Origin: Candidatus Woesearchaeota archaeon
GTDB lineage: Archaea > Nanobdellota > Nanobdellia > Woesearchaeales > WJKL01
DNA length: 10,975 nt
Reading direction: 5' to 3'
NCBI GenBank assembly: GCA_019322455.1
Contig: JAHWIT010000010.1
Span: 1-10,975, forward strand
Numbering within the stretch: position 1 is the stretch's first letter; every line of letters starts with the position of its first letter. Under the pieces are notes generated by a model. That model was given only the letters and a program-made list of their open reading frames with translations, was not told the DNA's origin and did no database searches. Below, one piece after another: positions 1 through 5,213 of the stretch. Position numbers and translations under genes: made by a program.

Positions 1-5
1 TCGTT

Positions 6-34
6 TGAGTGCGCCGAATTTCGCTGCGCACTCA
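6..34. repeat. Perfect 9-bp hairpin
   Basis: TGAGTGCGC (6-14) pairs perfectly with GCGCACTCA (26-34) around an 11-nt loop. It lies outside any gene I can support, at the window edge. It resembles the other extragenic palindromes in this window in form; its function is unknown. It could be a transcription end signal of a gene lying to the left. Confidence 0.6.
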
Positions 35-65
35 TTCATAATCAAAAATGGTAGAAAAAATTTAT

Positions 66-114
66 GGAGGAAAGGCGATTCCTCCCAACACTAAACTGTT
101 GGGTATCTTCGCCT
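66..114 (+). other. Pseudoknot-capable structured element, possibly an IS200/IS605-type end
   Basis: Seen in sequence: GGAGGAA (66-72) pairs with TTCCTCC (79-85). Its loop AGGCGA (73-78) is perfectly complementary to TCGCCT (109-114). Between them CCAACA (85-90) pairs with TGTTGG (97-102). The layout GGCGATTC - hairpin - TTCGCC resembles the imperfect palindromes at the right ends of IS200/IS605 (tnpB) elements, where the guide RNA ends. No tnpB coding sequence is visible in the 65 bases before it, so it would be a remnant or the end of an element outside the window. It could instead be a leader RNA structure for the small gene at 124. Confidence 0.4.
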
Positions 115-123
115 GATAATGTA

Positions 124-342
124 ATGAAAACACAAATTAATTCAATTGATGAAACTATATCCAGAGTAAGCAGGCAAGATACTGCTGCTTCTAATCAAGA
201 TTATATGCCAAAGAATAGAAACTATCAAAAATCTTGTTATATGAGAGAGATGCAAATCAAGTTTTTAGATAAATATTTTGGACTGCCTGGAAAAGGAGAT
301 CCAAGAAGAAAACAATATATTGAAGCAATTCTTTATAATTAA
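124..342 (+). CDS. Small hypothetical protein (72 aa)
   Basis: I do not recognise this protein. The open frame reaches back to an ATG at 64, but 64-123 is the structured element with un-gene-like codon use, so I place the start at ATG 124 (MKTQINSIDE). ATG 208 or 241 are possible later starts, and no ribosome site or TATA box decides between them. From about residue 40 onward the codons look genuine, with a basic C-terminal part containing GLPGKGDPRRKQYIEA. There is no membrane segment or cysteine cluster. The gene converges on rsmI, and both stop codons share the palindrome TTAA at 339-342. Confidence 0.5.
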   Translation: MKTQINSIDETISRVSRQDTAASNQDYMPKNRNYQKSCYMREMQIKFLDKYFGLPGKGDPRRKQYIEAILYN

Positions 343-1001
343 CTAATAATTAAAACAATCTCTCCTTTTATCTTCTTATCCTTCAGTTTTTGATAGACTC
401 CTTTAACTGTTCCTCTTATAAACTCTTCAAACTTTTTTGTTAATTCCCTTGCAATTACTATCTGCTTGTCAGGAATTATTTCATCCATTAACCTTAATGT
501 CTTTATTATTCTATGAGGACTTTCATAATAAATAAATGTTAAATTTTCTGTTTTTGAAATCCATTCAAAAACATCTCTTTTCCTTCCATCCTTTTTAGGC
601 AAAAATCCAAAAAATCCAAATTTATCAGTTGGCAAACCAGAACAAACTAATGCAGCAATATGAGCTGTTGGACCTGGAATTGGGCTTATCTGAATATTAT
701 ATTTAACAGCCTCTCTTACCAAGTAAAACCCAGGATCTGATATTCCAGGAGTGCCAGAATCAGAAACTAAAGATATATTTTTTCCTTGTTTTAACAACTC
801 AATTGCCTGTTTTGTCCTTCTTGTTTTATTTGCATCATTATATGAAAGTATTTGTTTGTCTTTAATCATATACTCTCTTAATAATATTCCTGTCCTTCTT
901 GTATCTTCTGCTAATATTAAATCTACTTCTCTCAAAGTATCAATTGCTCTAAGAGTAATATCCTTTAAATTCCCAATAGGTGTTGAAACAATGAATAACA
1001 T
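339..1001 (-). CDS. rsmI: 16S rRNA (cytidine-2'-O)-methyltransferase RsmI
   Basis: Tetrapyrrole-methylase-fold enzyme. In bacteria it uses S-adenosylmethionine to 2'-O-methylate C1402 of 16S rRNA in the decoding centre. Signature stretches are all present: STPIGNL (6-12), the AEDTRRT block (31-37), SDSGTPGISDPG (80-91), IPGPTA (108-113), YESPHR (159-164) and IARELTKK (183-190). The product is 220 aa against about 280 in typical bacterial RsmI, and it ends at the end of the methylase core, so the bacterial C-terminal extension is absent. The ATG at 1001 has a T-rich TATA-like stretch 19-29 bp upstream, implying a leaderless transcript. The family is bacterial but also occurs in DPANN archaea; I cannot tell from one gene when it was acquired. 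Methylation of an archaeal rRNA target is inferred. Confidence 0.93.
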   Translation of the reverse strand: MLFIVSTPIGNLKDITLRAIDTLREVDLILAEDTRRTGILLREYMIKDKQILSYNDANKTRRTKQAIELLKQGKNISLVSDSGTPGISDPGFYLVREAVKYNIQISPIPGPTAHIAALVCSGLPTDKFGFFGFLPKKDGRKRDVFEWISKTENLTFIYYESPHRIIKTLRLMDEIIPDKQIVIARELTKKFEEFIRGTVKGVYQKLKDKKIKGEIVLIIS

Positions 1002-1019
1002 TTCATTAAAATAGAACTA

Positions 1020-1031
1020 AACTAATAAAAA
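1020..1031 (-). promoter_or_regulatory. TATA-like box of rsmI, doubling as a U-tract after the upstream gene
   Basis: The minus strand reads TTTTTTATTAG here, 19-30 bp before the rsmI ATG, which fits an archaeal TATA box for a leaderless mRNA. The same T-run lies just after the stop of the gene ending at 1037, so it may also serve as its oligo-U terminator. Confidence 0.45.
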
Positions 1032-1036
1032 ACTTA

Positions 1037-1477
1037 CTATTTTATTTCAAAATCAGGAAACCAATGCCTTACAGCTGCTCCTAAATCACGATTAAAATCC
1101 TCTGGCCAGAAATGTTCTCTTAAATCAACTGTAAGTTGCTTCAAAAGTTCACTTAATTTTTCTTCTTCCCCAATAAAATGAAGTGTTTTTCTCCTATATT
1201 CCACTTCTCCAGTATAAAAATTAATATCTTCTTTATGTAAAGGATTTGAATAACGAAAAACATTAGTCCCTGGTTTTCCACAAACATAAGGTTCACCTGA
1301 CCTAGTAGATTTATCAGGCATTTTAATATGTGCAAGATATCCTCCTACAACCTCATAATCAACCTTTTTAAGATTAATATCTTTTCCACCTTCTTCAAAT
1401 CCATAATGTTTTTTTAAAAAGGGAATAACTTTATCTTCTCCCCTTCCCTCTAGAATACTAACCATTGCAATTGCCAT
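1037..1477 (-). CDS. Hypothetical protein (146 aa)
   Basis: No family recognised. The frame is open back to 1651, but that would overlap the divergent zinc-ribbon gene and give an un-protein-like N-terminus. ATG 1477 (MAIAMVSILEGRGED) is preferred because a TTTTTAAAC TATA box sits 22-30 bp upstream. ATG 1465 is the alternative. The protein is soluble, with no membrane segment. The middle is rich in G, P and charged residues (KSTRSGEPYVCGKPGTNVF) and the C-terminus is aromatic (HFWPEDFNRD, RHWFPDFEIK). It is followed by rsmI 35 bp downstream on the same strand, so readthrough is possible, but rsmI has its own box. A function cannot be assigned. Confidence 0.7.
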   Translation of the reverse strand: MAIAMVSILEGRGEDKVIPFLKKHYGFEEGGKDINLKKVDYEVVGGYLAHIKMPDKSTRSGEPYVCGKPGTNVFRYSNPLHKEDINFYTGEVEYRRKTLHFIGEEEKLSELLKQLTVDLREHFWPEDFNRDLGAAVRHWFPDFEIK

Positions 1478-1498
1478 ATTTAATTGTAAGATAAGGTT

Positions 1499-1547
1499 GT
1501 TTAAAAAGATTAGGGTTTTCAAAACTACAACAGAAAAGATTTTAAAG
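1499..1547. promoter_or_regulatory. Divergent pair of archaeal TATA boxes
   Basis: TTTTTAAAC (1507-1499, minus strand) lies 22-30 bp before ATG 1477. TTTTAAAG (1540-1547, plus strand) lies 22-29 bp before ATG 1569. The spacing of both predicts leaderless transcripts and is the main argument for the two start codons. Neither gene has a Shine-Dalgarno sequence. Confidence 0.6.
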
Positions 1548-1568
1548 TCTTGACATTCCATTTCAAAT

Positions 1569-1811
1569 ATGAAATGCGACAACTGCAAAAAGGAATCTAG
1601 ATGGCTGGAAATCATTGGCCCTAAATTTATCTGCCATAAATGTATCAGCAAAAATAAGATATTAGGATTAATACTAAGAACACATATTGATACATTTCAA
1701 TTTATAGTGAGAAAACTTAAACCAAAAAATTATCAAGAATTAATGAAGATTTCTAAAGAAGATATTGAAAAGATTGCTGATTTAAAAGAGCATGGGATTT
1801 ACTTGAAGTAA
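1569..1811 (+). CDS. Zinc-ribbon-type small protein (80 aa)
   Basis: The N-terminus carries two CxxC knuckles, CDNC (residues 3-6) and CHKC (22-25), spaced as in a four-cysteine zinc ribbon that would bind one zinc ion. The remaining 55 residues are basic and probably helical (RKLKPKNYQELMKISKED). No specific family is recognised; nucleic-acid or protein binding is an inference from the fold type. The start is supported by the TATA box at 1540-1547 and the absence of a leader. The stop codon (1809-1811) directly abuts the 3' end of the convergent tRNA-Glu at 1812, leaving no spacer for a terminator. Confidence 0.75.
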   Translation: MKCDNCKKESRWLEIIGPKFICHKCISKNKILGLILRTHIDTFQFIVRKLKPKNYQELMKISKEDIEKIADLKEHGIYLK

Positions 1812-1947
1812 TGCCCTTGCCGGGACTTTCGAGTGATATCAAAAGTTCGTTGCGCATAGCGCTTTTTTGAATTTTTTAGGACCACTTTCGAACCCAGGTC
1901 TTAGCCTCGAGAAGGCCAAATGATTGGCCGGACTACACTACAAGGGC
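1812..1947 (-). tRNA. tRNA-Glu (anticodon CTC) with a 61-nt T-loop intron
   Basis: Exon 1 is 1947-1887 and exon 2 is 1825-1812, giving a 75-nt mature tRNA without encoded CCA. The acceptor is GCCCTTG / CAAGGGC with discriminator A. The D arm starts GTGTAGTCCGGCC, as in archaeal tRNA-Glu. The anticodon stem TGGCC/GGCTA holds loop TTCTCGA, hence anticodon CTC. The T stem CTGGG/CCCGG is broken by an intron (1886-1826) between positions 59 and 60. Exon TTCG pairs with intron CGAA, followed by the 3-nt bulge AGT. Cutting AG|T restores the standard loop TTCGAAT, as expected for the archaeal splicing endonuclease. The 5' bulge is only 2-3 nt, so the motif is slightly relaxed. The intron contains a small palindrome, GCGC-TAT-GCGC. 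No TATA box stands at the normal distance. Confidence 0.9.
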
Positions 1948-2037
1948 AAATCGAGGGACTTCAAAGCAAAGCTTTGAATGTCGCTCATTGCGTGCCAACT
2001 GAGCGTAACCAGTTGCTGTGGCTACACTACAAGGGCA
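1933..2037 (-). repeat. 16-bp direct repeat: second copy of the tRNA-Glu 5' end
   Basis: The minus strand of 2037-2022 reads TGCCCTTGTAGTGTAG, identical to 1948-1933 at the 5' end of tRNA-Glu. The offset is 89 bp. The 73 bp between the two copies hold hairpins and no gene. The distal copy cannot be a tRNA because no acceptor partner follows it. The arrangement looks like a duplication made by insertion or site-specific recombination at the tRNA 5' end. Confidence 0.75.
1960..2005. repeat. Two adjacent hairpins within the tRNA-Glu leader insertion
   Basis: TTCAAAGC (1960-1967) pairs perfectly with GCTTTGAA (1971-1978) around the triloop AAA. CGCTCA (1982-1987) pairs with TGAGCG (2000-2005) around a 12-nt loop. 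The second resembles the hairpin core at 4403-4425: both read CGCTCA, then a TGC-type stretch, then CAACTGA. Confidence 0.6.
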
Positions 2038-2060
2038 TTATGAGAAATAAATTTGCTTTG

Positions 2061-2070
2061 TTTTTAAAGA
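2061..2070 (-). promoter_or_regulatory. TATA box, probably of the tRNA-Glu transcript
   Basis: The minus strand TCTTTAAAAA is 25-34 bp upstream of the distal copy of the tRNA-Glu 5' end (2036), exactly where a tRNA TATA box belongs. It is about 114 bp from the functional 5' end at 1947, which has no comparable box of its own. Confidence 0.5.
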
Positions 2071-2077
2071 TATCTGT

Positions 2078-2551
2078 TTAGAAAACAGCTGCAACAAACC
2101 TTCCAACAAGATGAGTCAAAATAATAACTACAACTGTAAGTATTAAATGCTCTGAAACTACTTTAGAAGGTCTTGCTCTTTCTCTTTTAGCTATATAATA
2201 ACTAATTATAGATATCAAAGATAATCCATAAATTATACTTATAATTATAGCAGTAGATAATTCAAATAACAAAACAGGAATCATAAATGTTAATGCAAAA
2301 AAGAATTTAGAAGATAATGTAGCAAATGTTGACTCCCATATTGATTTCTCTGTATGCTTGTTTTCAGCTTCTTCCGAAATATGTATCCCATACGCATCTG
2401 AAAGAGCATCAGCAACTGCTATTGTTAATATTCCGCCAATAACAACTAATCTAGAATGTGTTCCTGAATTTAATCCTATAATTAATCCTAATGTAGTTAT
2501 AATACCTGAAGTCAAACCAAAACTAAAACCCTTTCTTAATGATAGTTTCAT
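2078..2551 (-). CDS. VIT1/CCC1 family membrane protein, putative iron/manganese transporter
   Basis: 157-aa integral membrane protein of the DUF125/VIT1/CCC1 type, whose characterised members export or store Fe2+/Mn2+. The family pattern is clear: GFSFGLTSGIITTLGLIIGL (about 8-27) in the first membrane segment. A second segment carries ADALSDAYGIHISEEAEN (about 47-64), with the acidic and polar residues typical of the metal path. Segments follow at about 82-102, 103-120 and 136-156. It is the short archaeal version without the long cytosolic metal-binding domain, so ion specificity is uncertain. ATG 2551 is supported by a TATA box 20-29 bp upstream (leaderless). It lies 41 bp downstream of the sigma gene on the same strand but has its own box. 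Confidence 0.85.
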   Translation of the reverse strand: MKLSLRKGFSFGLTSGIITTLGLIIGLNSGTHSRLVVIGGILTIAVADALSDAYGIHISEEAENKHTEKSIWESTFATLSSKFFFALTFMIPVLLFELSTAIIISIIYGLSLISIISYYIAKRERARPSKVVSEHLILTVVVIILTHLVGRFVAAVF

Positions 2552-2570
2552 AATAATTAAGAGAAATTTA

Positions 2571-2580
2571 TTATTTAAAT
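2571..2580 (-). promoter_or_regulatory. TATA box of the VIT1/CCC1-type gene
   Basis: The minus strand ATTTAAATAA is 20-29 bp before ATG 2551, in the 41-bp gap after the sigma gene. It predicts a leaderless mRNA. Confidence 0.55.
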
Positions 2581-2592
2581 AACTTTTGCCAA

Positions 2593-4083
2593 CTAAGAAG
2601 CATCATCTACTAATCCTGTAAGTTTTCTAGATCTAATTGGATGCTGCAATTTCCTCAAAGCCTTTGCCTCTATCTGTCTAATTCGTTCTCTTGTAATATG
2701 ATATCTTTCTCCAACCTCTTCCAAAGTATATGTCCAGCCTCCAGTATCAATACCATATCTAAGCATTACTATTTCTCTTTCTCTTTCAGAAAGTGAATCT
2801 AAAATAGTATTTATGCTGTCCTTTAAATTATTCTGATGAGCTGAATCAAATGGATCCTCTGAATTTTTATCTTCAATATTATTAACAAAAGAAGAATCAG
2901 AGTTATAATTTGGGTCATCAAGACTAAGAGGATTCATTCCAATTTTAAATAGATATTCTATTTCAGATTCTTTAAAGCCAGTGATATCAGCAAGTTTATC
3001 TATAGAAGGTTCATATCCATTTTCTTCAAAAAATTCTTTTGATTTTCTTCTCAACTCAGATAAATCCTCAATCCGTCCATTAGGCAATCTTATTGACCTT
3101 ATTTGCATACTTAAAGCCCTTGTAATTGCTTGTCTAATCCAAAATGTAGCAAAAGTTGAAAATTTACTTCTCCTATAATCATGTCTATTAACAGCCTTCA
3201 TTAAACCAGAATTTCCCTCTTGAATCAAGTCTAAAAAAGACATGCCTCTTCCGTTATATTTCTTGGCAATATTAACAACAAGCCTTAAATTTGAACTAGA
3301 AAATTCTGTTCTTAATTCCTGTAAAGCATTGTATCTTTTTTTCATTAATCTATTCCAATTCTTTTGAAAGTTTCTCTTTCTCCTCTCAAATTTGCCATAA
3401 TCTACATGTATCTCTTCAAAAAAATAAGCTAAAGTATTAACATGAGGCATACCAAGATCAATATCCATCTCCAACGCATTTTCAAGATTTGATTTTGCTT
3501 TGTCTAACAAATTCCTTCTTTTTCTAATATATCTTTTCTTTGTACTTTCTTTTATTTCATTTCTTTCAATTTTCTCATCAATGGATTTAATTCTATTAAA
3601 TAAATCATCAACAGCAGCACAATTATCTGTTATCTTTTCTTTAATTCTATATCTAATATCTCTTCCATAAGGTTCCTTCAAAACTTTTCTACAGTATTTA
3701 TGAGCAAATCTAAGTCCTTCTTCATACTTCATAGCAGATTTTACAAAATGATATCGTAGCAATTCCATTAATTGCCCAAGCCTTTTCTCTTTAGTTGGTG
3801 AAAGCAAAGGATATCTAGACATCTCAATAAAATATTGCCTGATTAAATCTGGTCCAGTATAATCTTCAATCCTTTTCTTTTTAACTTTAGGTGCAAACTC
3901 ATGCTCAGGCTCAAGAAAACTTAAATGCATACCTTGCTCTTCAAGTTTCTCAATAATATCTTCAATTTTCTGTTCAGAAATATCAGAAGGCAATTTCTTA
4001 GCTAATGCAGTATATGAAACAATCTTTCCATCTCTAACTTGATCAACAATACAAAACAAATAATCCTCATTTAATTTTTGCAT
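2593..4083 (-). CDS. Bacterial-type sigma-70 factor (RpoD/SigA-like), full length
   Basis: 496 aa with all regions of a primary sigma factor in order. A region 1.1-like winged helix (about 1-55) has LPSDISEQKIEDIIEKLEEQG. Region 1.2 is at 76-108 (YFIEMSRYPLLS). A charged non-conserved insert covers about 110-250. Regions 2.1-2.4 (about 253-335) include NLRLVVNIAKKY, FLDLIQEGNSGLMKAV and FSTFATFWIRQAITRAL. Region 3 is at about 340-385, the 3.2 finger at about 386-412 (NPLSLDDPN), and region 4 at about 420-490. Residues corresponding to E. coli Q437 and T440 (-10 recognition) are Q318 and T321; the -35 helix TRERIRQ is at 464-470. Region 2.3 differs: the position of E. coli Y425 is S or deleted, Y430 is F, and the first W of WW is F314. 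Archaea normally use TBP and TFB, so its role here is unknown. It has an archaeal leaderless promoter. Confidence 0.95.
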   Translation of the reverse strand: MQKLNEDYLFCIVDQVRDGKIVSYTALAKKLPSDISEQKIEDIIEKLEEQGMHLSFLEPEHEFAPKVKKKRIEDYTGPDLIRQYFIEMSRYPLLSPTKEKRLGQLMELLRYHFVKSAMKYEEGLRFAHKYCRKVLKEPYGRDIRYRIKEKITDNCAAVDDLFNRIKSIDEKIERNEIKESTKKRYIRKRRNLLDKAKSNLENALEMDIDLGMPHVNTLAYFFEEIHVDYGKFERRKRNFQKNWNRLMKKRYNALQELRTEFSSSNLRLVVNIAKKYNGRGMSFLDLIQEGNSGLMKAVNRHDYRRSKFSTFATFWIRQAITRALSMQIRSIRLPNGRIEDLSELRRKSKEFFEENGYEPSIDKLADITGFKESEIEYLFKIGMNPLSLDDPNYNSDSSFVNNIEDKNSEDPFDSAHQNNLKDSINTILDSLSEREREIVMLRYGIDTGGWTYTLEEVGERYHITRERIRQIEAKALRKLQHPIRSRKLTGLVDDAS

Positions 4084-4104
4084 ATAAAAGTATATAGTTT
4101 AGAA

Positions 4105-4117
4105 GTATTTAAATTTG
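4105..4117 (-). promoter_or_regulatory. Archaeal TATA box of the sigma-70 gene
   Basis: The minus strand AAATTTAAATACT lies 22-34 bp before the ATG at 4083, with no ribosome site between, so the transcript should be leaderless. The box fits between the tRNA-Ser 3' end (4130) and the gene. The bacterial-type sigma gene is thus apparently read by the host TBP/TFB machinery. Confidence 0.6.
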
Positions 4118-4129
4118 CTTGATTTAAAA

Positions 4130-4287
4130 CGCCGACGCCCGGACTTTCATTGAAGATAACTTCTTAACTTCTAATTTGAACCGGGATATCCTTTCGGAAA
4201 CAGGATCTCTAATCTGGTTGGAATCCAATAATTATTCCAGTCTTACGCCCATTTGGTCTGCGCAGTACCAGATTGTGCCACGTCGGC
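4130..4287 (-). tRNA. tRNA-Ser (anticodon GGA) in four exons with three introns
   Basis: Exons are 4287-4258, 4242-4235, 4206-4175 and 4143-4130, totalling 84 nt. The acceptor is GCCGACG/CGTCGGC with discriminator G. After splicing the anticodon stem is CAGGA/TCCTG with loop CTGGAAA. There is a class II variable arm with a GAAA loop, and T arm CCCGG-TTCAAAT-CCGGG. Intron 1 (4257-4243, 15 nt, site 29/30): exon GCGC pairs with GCGT, with bulges AG|A and AA|G. Intron 2 (4234-4207, 28 nt, site 37/38): exon CTGG pairs with TTAG (or CCAG nearby), bulges AA|T and AG|A. Intron 3 (4174-4144, 31 nt, site 59/60): TTCA pairs with TGAA, bulge AG|T. Without removing intron 1 no anticodon stem forms. Intron 2 has the least strict motif, so its exact edges are least certain. 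Confidence 0.85.
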
Positions 4288-4311
4288 ATATAAATTAAAT
4301 TAAAATATTTG

Positions 4312-4319
4312 TTTATAAA
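4312..4319 (-). promoter_or_regulatory. TATA box of tRNA-Ser
   Basis: TTTATAAA is centred about 28 bp upstream of the mature tRNA 5' end (4287), the expected position for an archaeal tRNA promoter. Confidence 0.65.
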
Positions 4320-4333
4320 AGTTTTGTATTTAA

Positions 4334-4493
4334 CTCCAACATTTTTCTAACACAACTAAAAAGAAGGAAAAATATTGGAGCCTCAGTTAATCCGCGCTTT
4401 TTCGCTCACTGCACAACTGATTGCGAAAAAGCGCGACTAAAACTAATCAAAAACTCGACTATCTGTTAATTGTGAAAAAGAGAGTTTTTGATT
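4334..4493. repeat. Three consecutive long hairpins with similar loops
   Basis: Hairpin a: CTCCAACATTTTTC (4334-4347) with 4367-4380, one mismatch in 14. Hairpin b: CGCGCTTTTTCGC (4393-4405) with 4423-4435, perfect 13 bp. Hairpin c: AATCAAAAACTC (4445-4456) with 4482-4493, perfect 12 bp. Each unit is 43-49 bp. The arms are unrelated, but the loops carry CACAACTAAAA (a), CACAACTGATT (b) and, on the other strand, CACAATTAACAG (c). They fill the space between the end of the EF1A-uS10 cluster and the tRNA-Ser promoter, and may end the minus-strand cluster transcript; hairpin c starts 11 bp past the last stop codon. Confidence 0.75.
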
Positions 4494-4503
4494 TTAAAAT
4501 AAT

Positions 4504-4875
4504 TTATTCAGAAGTTTTTCTAAATCTTTTCTCGCAATAATCTAAATAAGAATTATGAAAATTCTTATATCCTAAATATTCAAGAAATTCTCTTATTTGT
4601 CTGTAACATCTTGGATGTTTCATATCACTAGCTATGAATCTTCTATTATCAGCTACGTTTCTTTCAGAAACAGGCTCCTCAGGATCATATATTCTAAAAA
4701 CCTGATGAACCTTTAAATCACGAGTTATCCTGTCTTTCAACAAAAGACCAACAGTAACACTTTCATCATATCTATTTGGTTCAATAACTACAAACGGATT
4801 CACAGCTTTCAAATTATTAAGAGAATTAGCTAATTTCTCTAAAAGTGGTGGTTCATCCTCAACAGAATTATTCAC
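4504..4875 (-). CDS. Hypothetical protein (123 aa) in the EF1A-uS10 cluster
   Basis: No family recognised. It starts with GTG at 4875, with an SD-like GTGATGA (4888-4882) 6 nt before it, and lies 17 bp after the uS10 stop on the same strand, so it is probably co-transcribed and translated with uS10. The protein is soluble and mixed-charge. It has a beta-rich central part (NPFVVIEPNRYDESVTVGLL, about 26-45), then VFRIYDPEEP, and a C-terminal helical part with aromatic and cysteine residues (CYRQIREFLEYLGYKNF, about 94-110; YCEKRF). Position next to translation genes hints at, but does not show, a translation-related or stable housekeeping role. Hairpin c begins just after its stop. Confidence 0.75.
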   Translation of the reverse strand: MNNSVEDEPPLLEKLANSLNNLKAVNPFVVIEPNRYDESVTVGLLLKDRITRDLKVHQVFRIYDPEEPVSERNVADNRRFIASDMKHPRCYRQIREFLEYLGYKNFHNSYLDYCEKRFRKTSE

Positions 4876-4892
4876 GAAATATCATCACACTC

Positions 4893-5204
4893 TTAATCAA
4901 TCATCTCAATCTCAATATTTAAACCTTTAGGAATAGGAACTCTCATAACAAGCCTTAAAGCCCTTTCATCTATGCCTAAATCAACAAGACGTTTATGAAC
5001 CCTCATCTCATACCTTTCCCATGTTGCTGTACCATTACCGCAAGGGCATTTCCTAGTAGTTACCTTTAATCTCTTTGTAGGAAGAGGTATAGGCCCTCTC
5101 ATGTCTACTCCAGTTTTAGTGGCAATACTTTTAATATAATCACATACTTGGTTAATCTTGTTTATGTCTGTACTTGCTAATTTTATTCTTGCTTTTTGTG
5201 GCAT
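4893..5204 (-). CDS. rps10: 30S ribosomal protein uS10
   Basis: 103 aa, the usual archaeal length. It contains the family features MPQKARIKLASTD at the N-terminus, GPIPLPTKRLKVTTRK (37-52) forming the extended loop that reaches into the 30S head, and the block TATWERYEMRVHKRLVDL (59-76). The motif KCPCGNGT (52-59) brings two cysteines into the loop, so a local metal site is conceivable but unproven. It follows the EF1A gene by 97 bp, an order conserved in archaea. ATG 5204 has an SD AGAGG (5218-5214) 9 nt upstream, so this mRNA is leadered, unlike most genes here. Confidence 0.96.
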   Translation of the reverse strand: MPQKARIKLASTDINKINQVCDYIKSIATKTGVDMRGPIPLPTKRLKVTTRKCPCGNGTATWERYEMRVHKRLVDLGIDERALRLVMRVPIPKGLNIEIEMID

Positions 5205-5213
5205 ACTTAAAAA

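Noticed and set aside
64..123. Start of the first gene at ATG 64
   Set aside because: This segment is the pseudoknot-forming element with codon use unlike the rest of the frame, and GGAGG here is part of a stem rather than a ribosome site at proper spacing for ATG 124.
1478..1651. 58-codon N-terminal extension of the minus-strand gene at 1037-1477
   Set aside because: It overlaps the zinc-ribbon gene and its promoter, has an atypical composition, and the TATA box at 1507-1499 fits a start at 1477.
1948..2036. A second tRNA or split-tRNA 5' half beginning at 2036
   Set aside because: Only 15 nt match tRNA-Glu and no matching acceptor 3' strand, anticodon arm or splice motif follows; the downstream tRNA-Glu is already complete.
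4130..4287. Reading this locus as tRNA-Trp from the TTCCAA word, or as a pseudogene
   Set aside because: The CCA word falls inside intron 2. The G discriminator, GTGGC start, long variable arm and the spliced CAGGA/TCCTG stem give tRNA-Ser(GGA).
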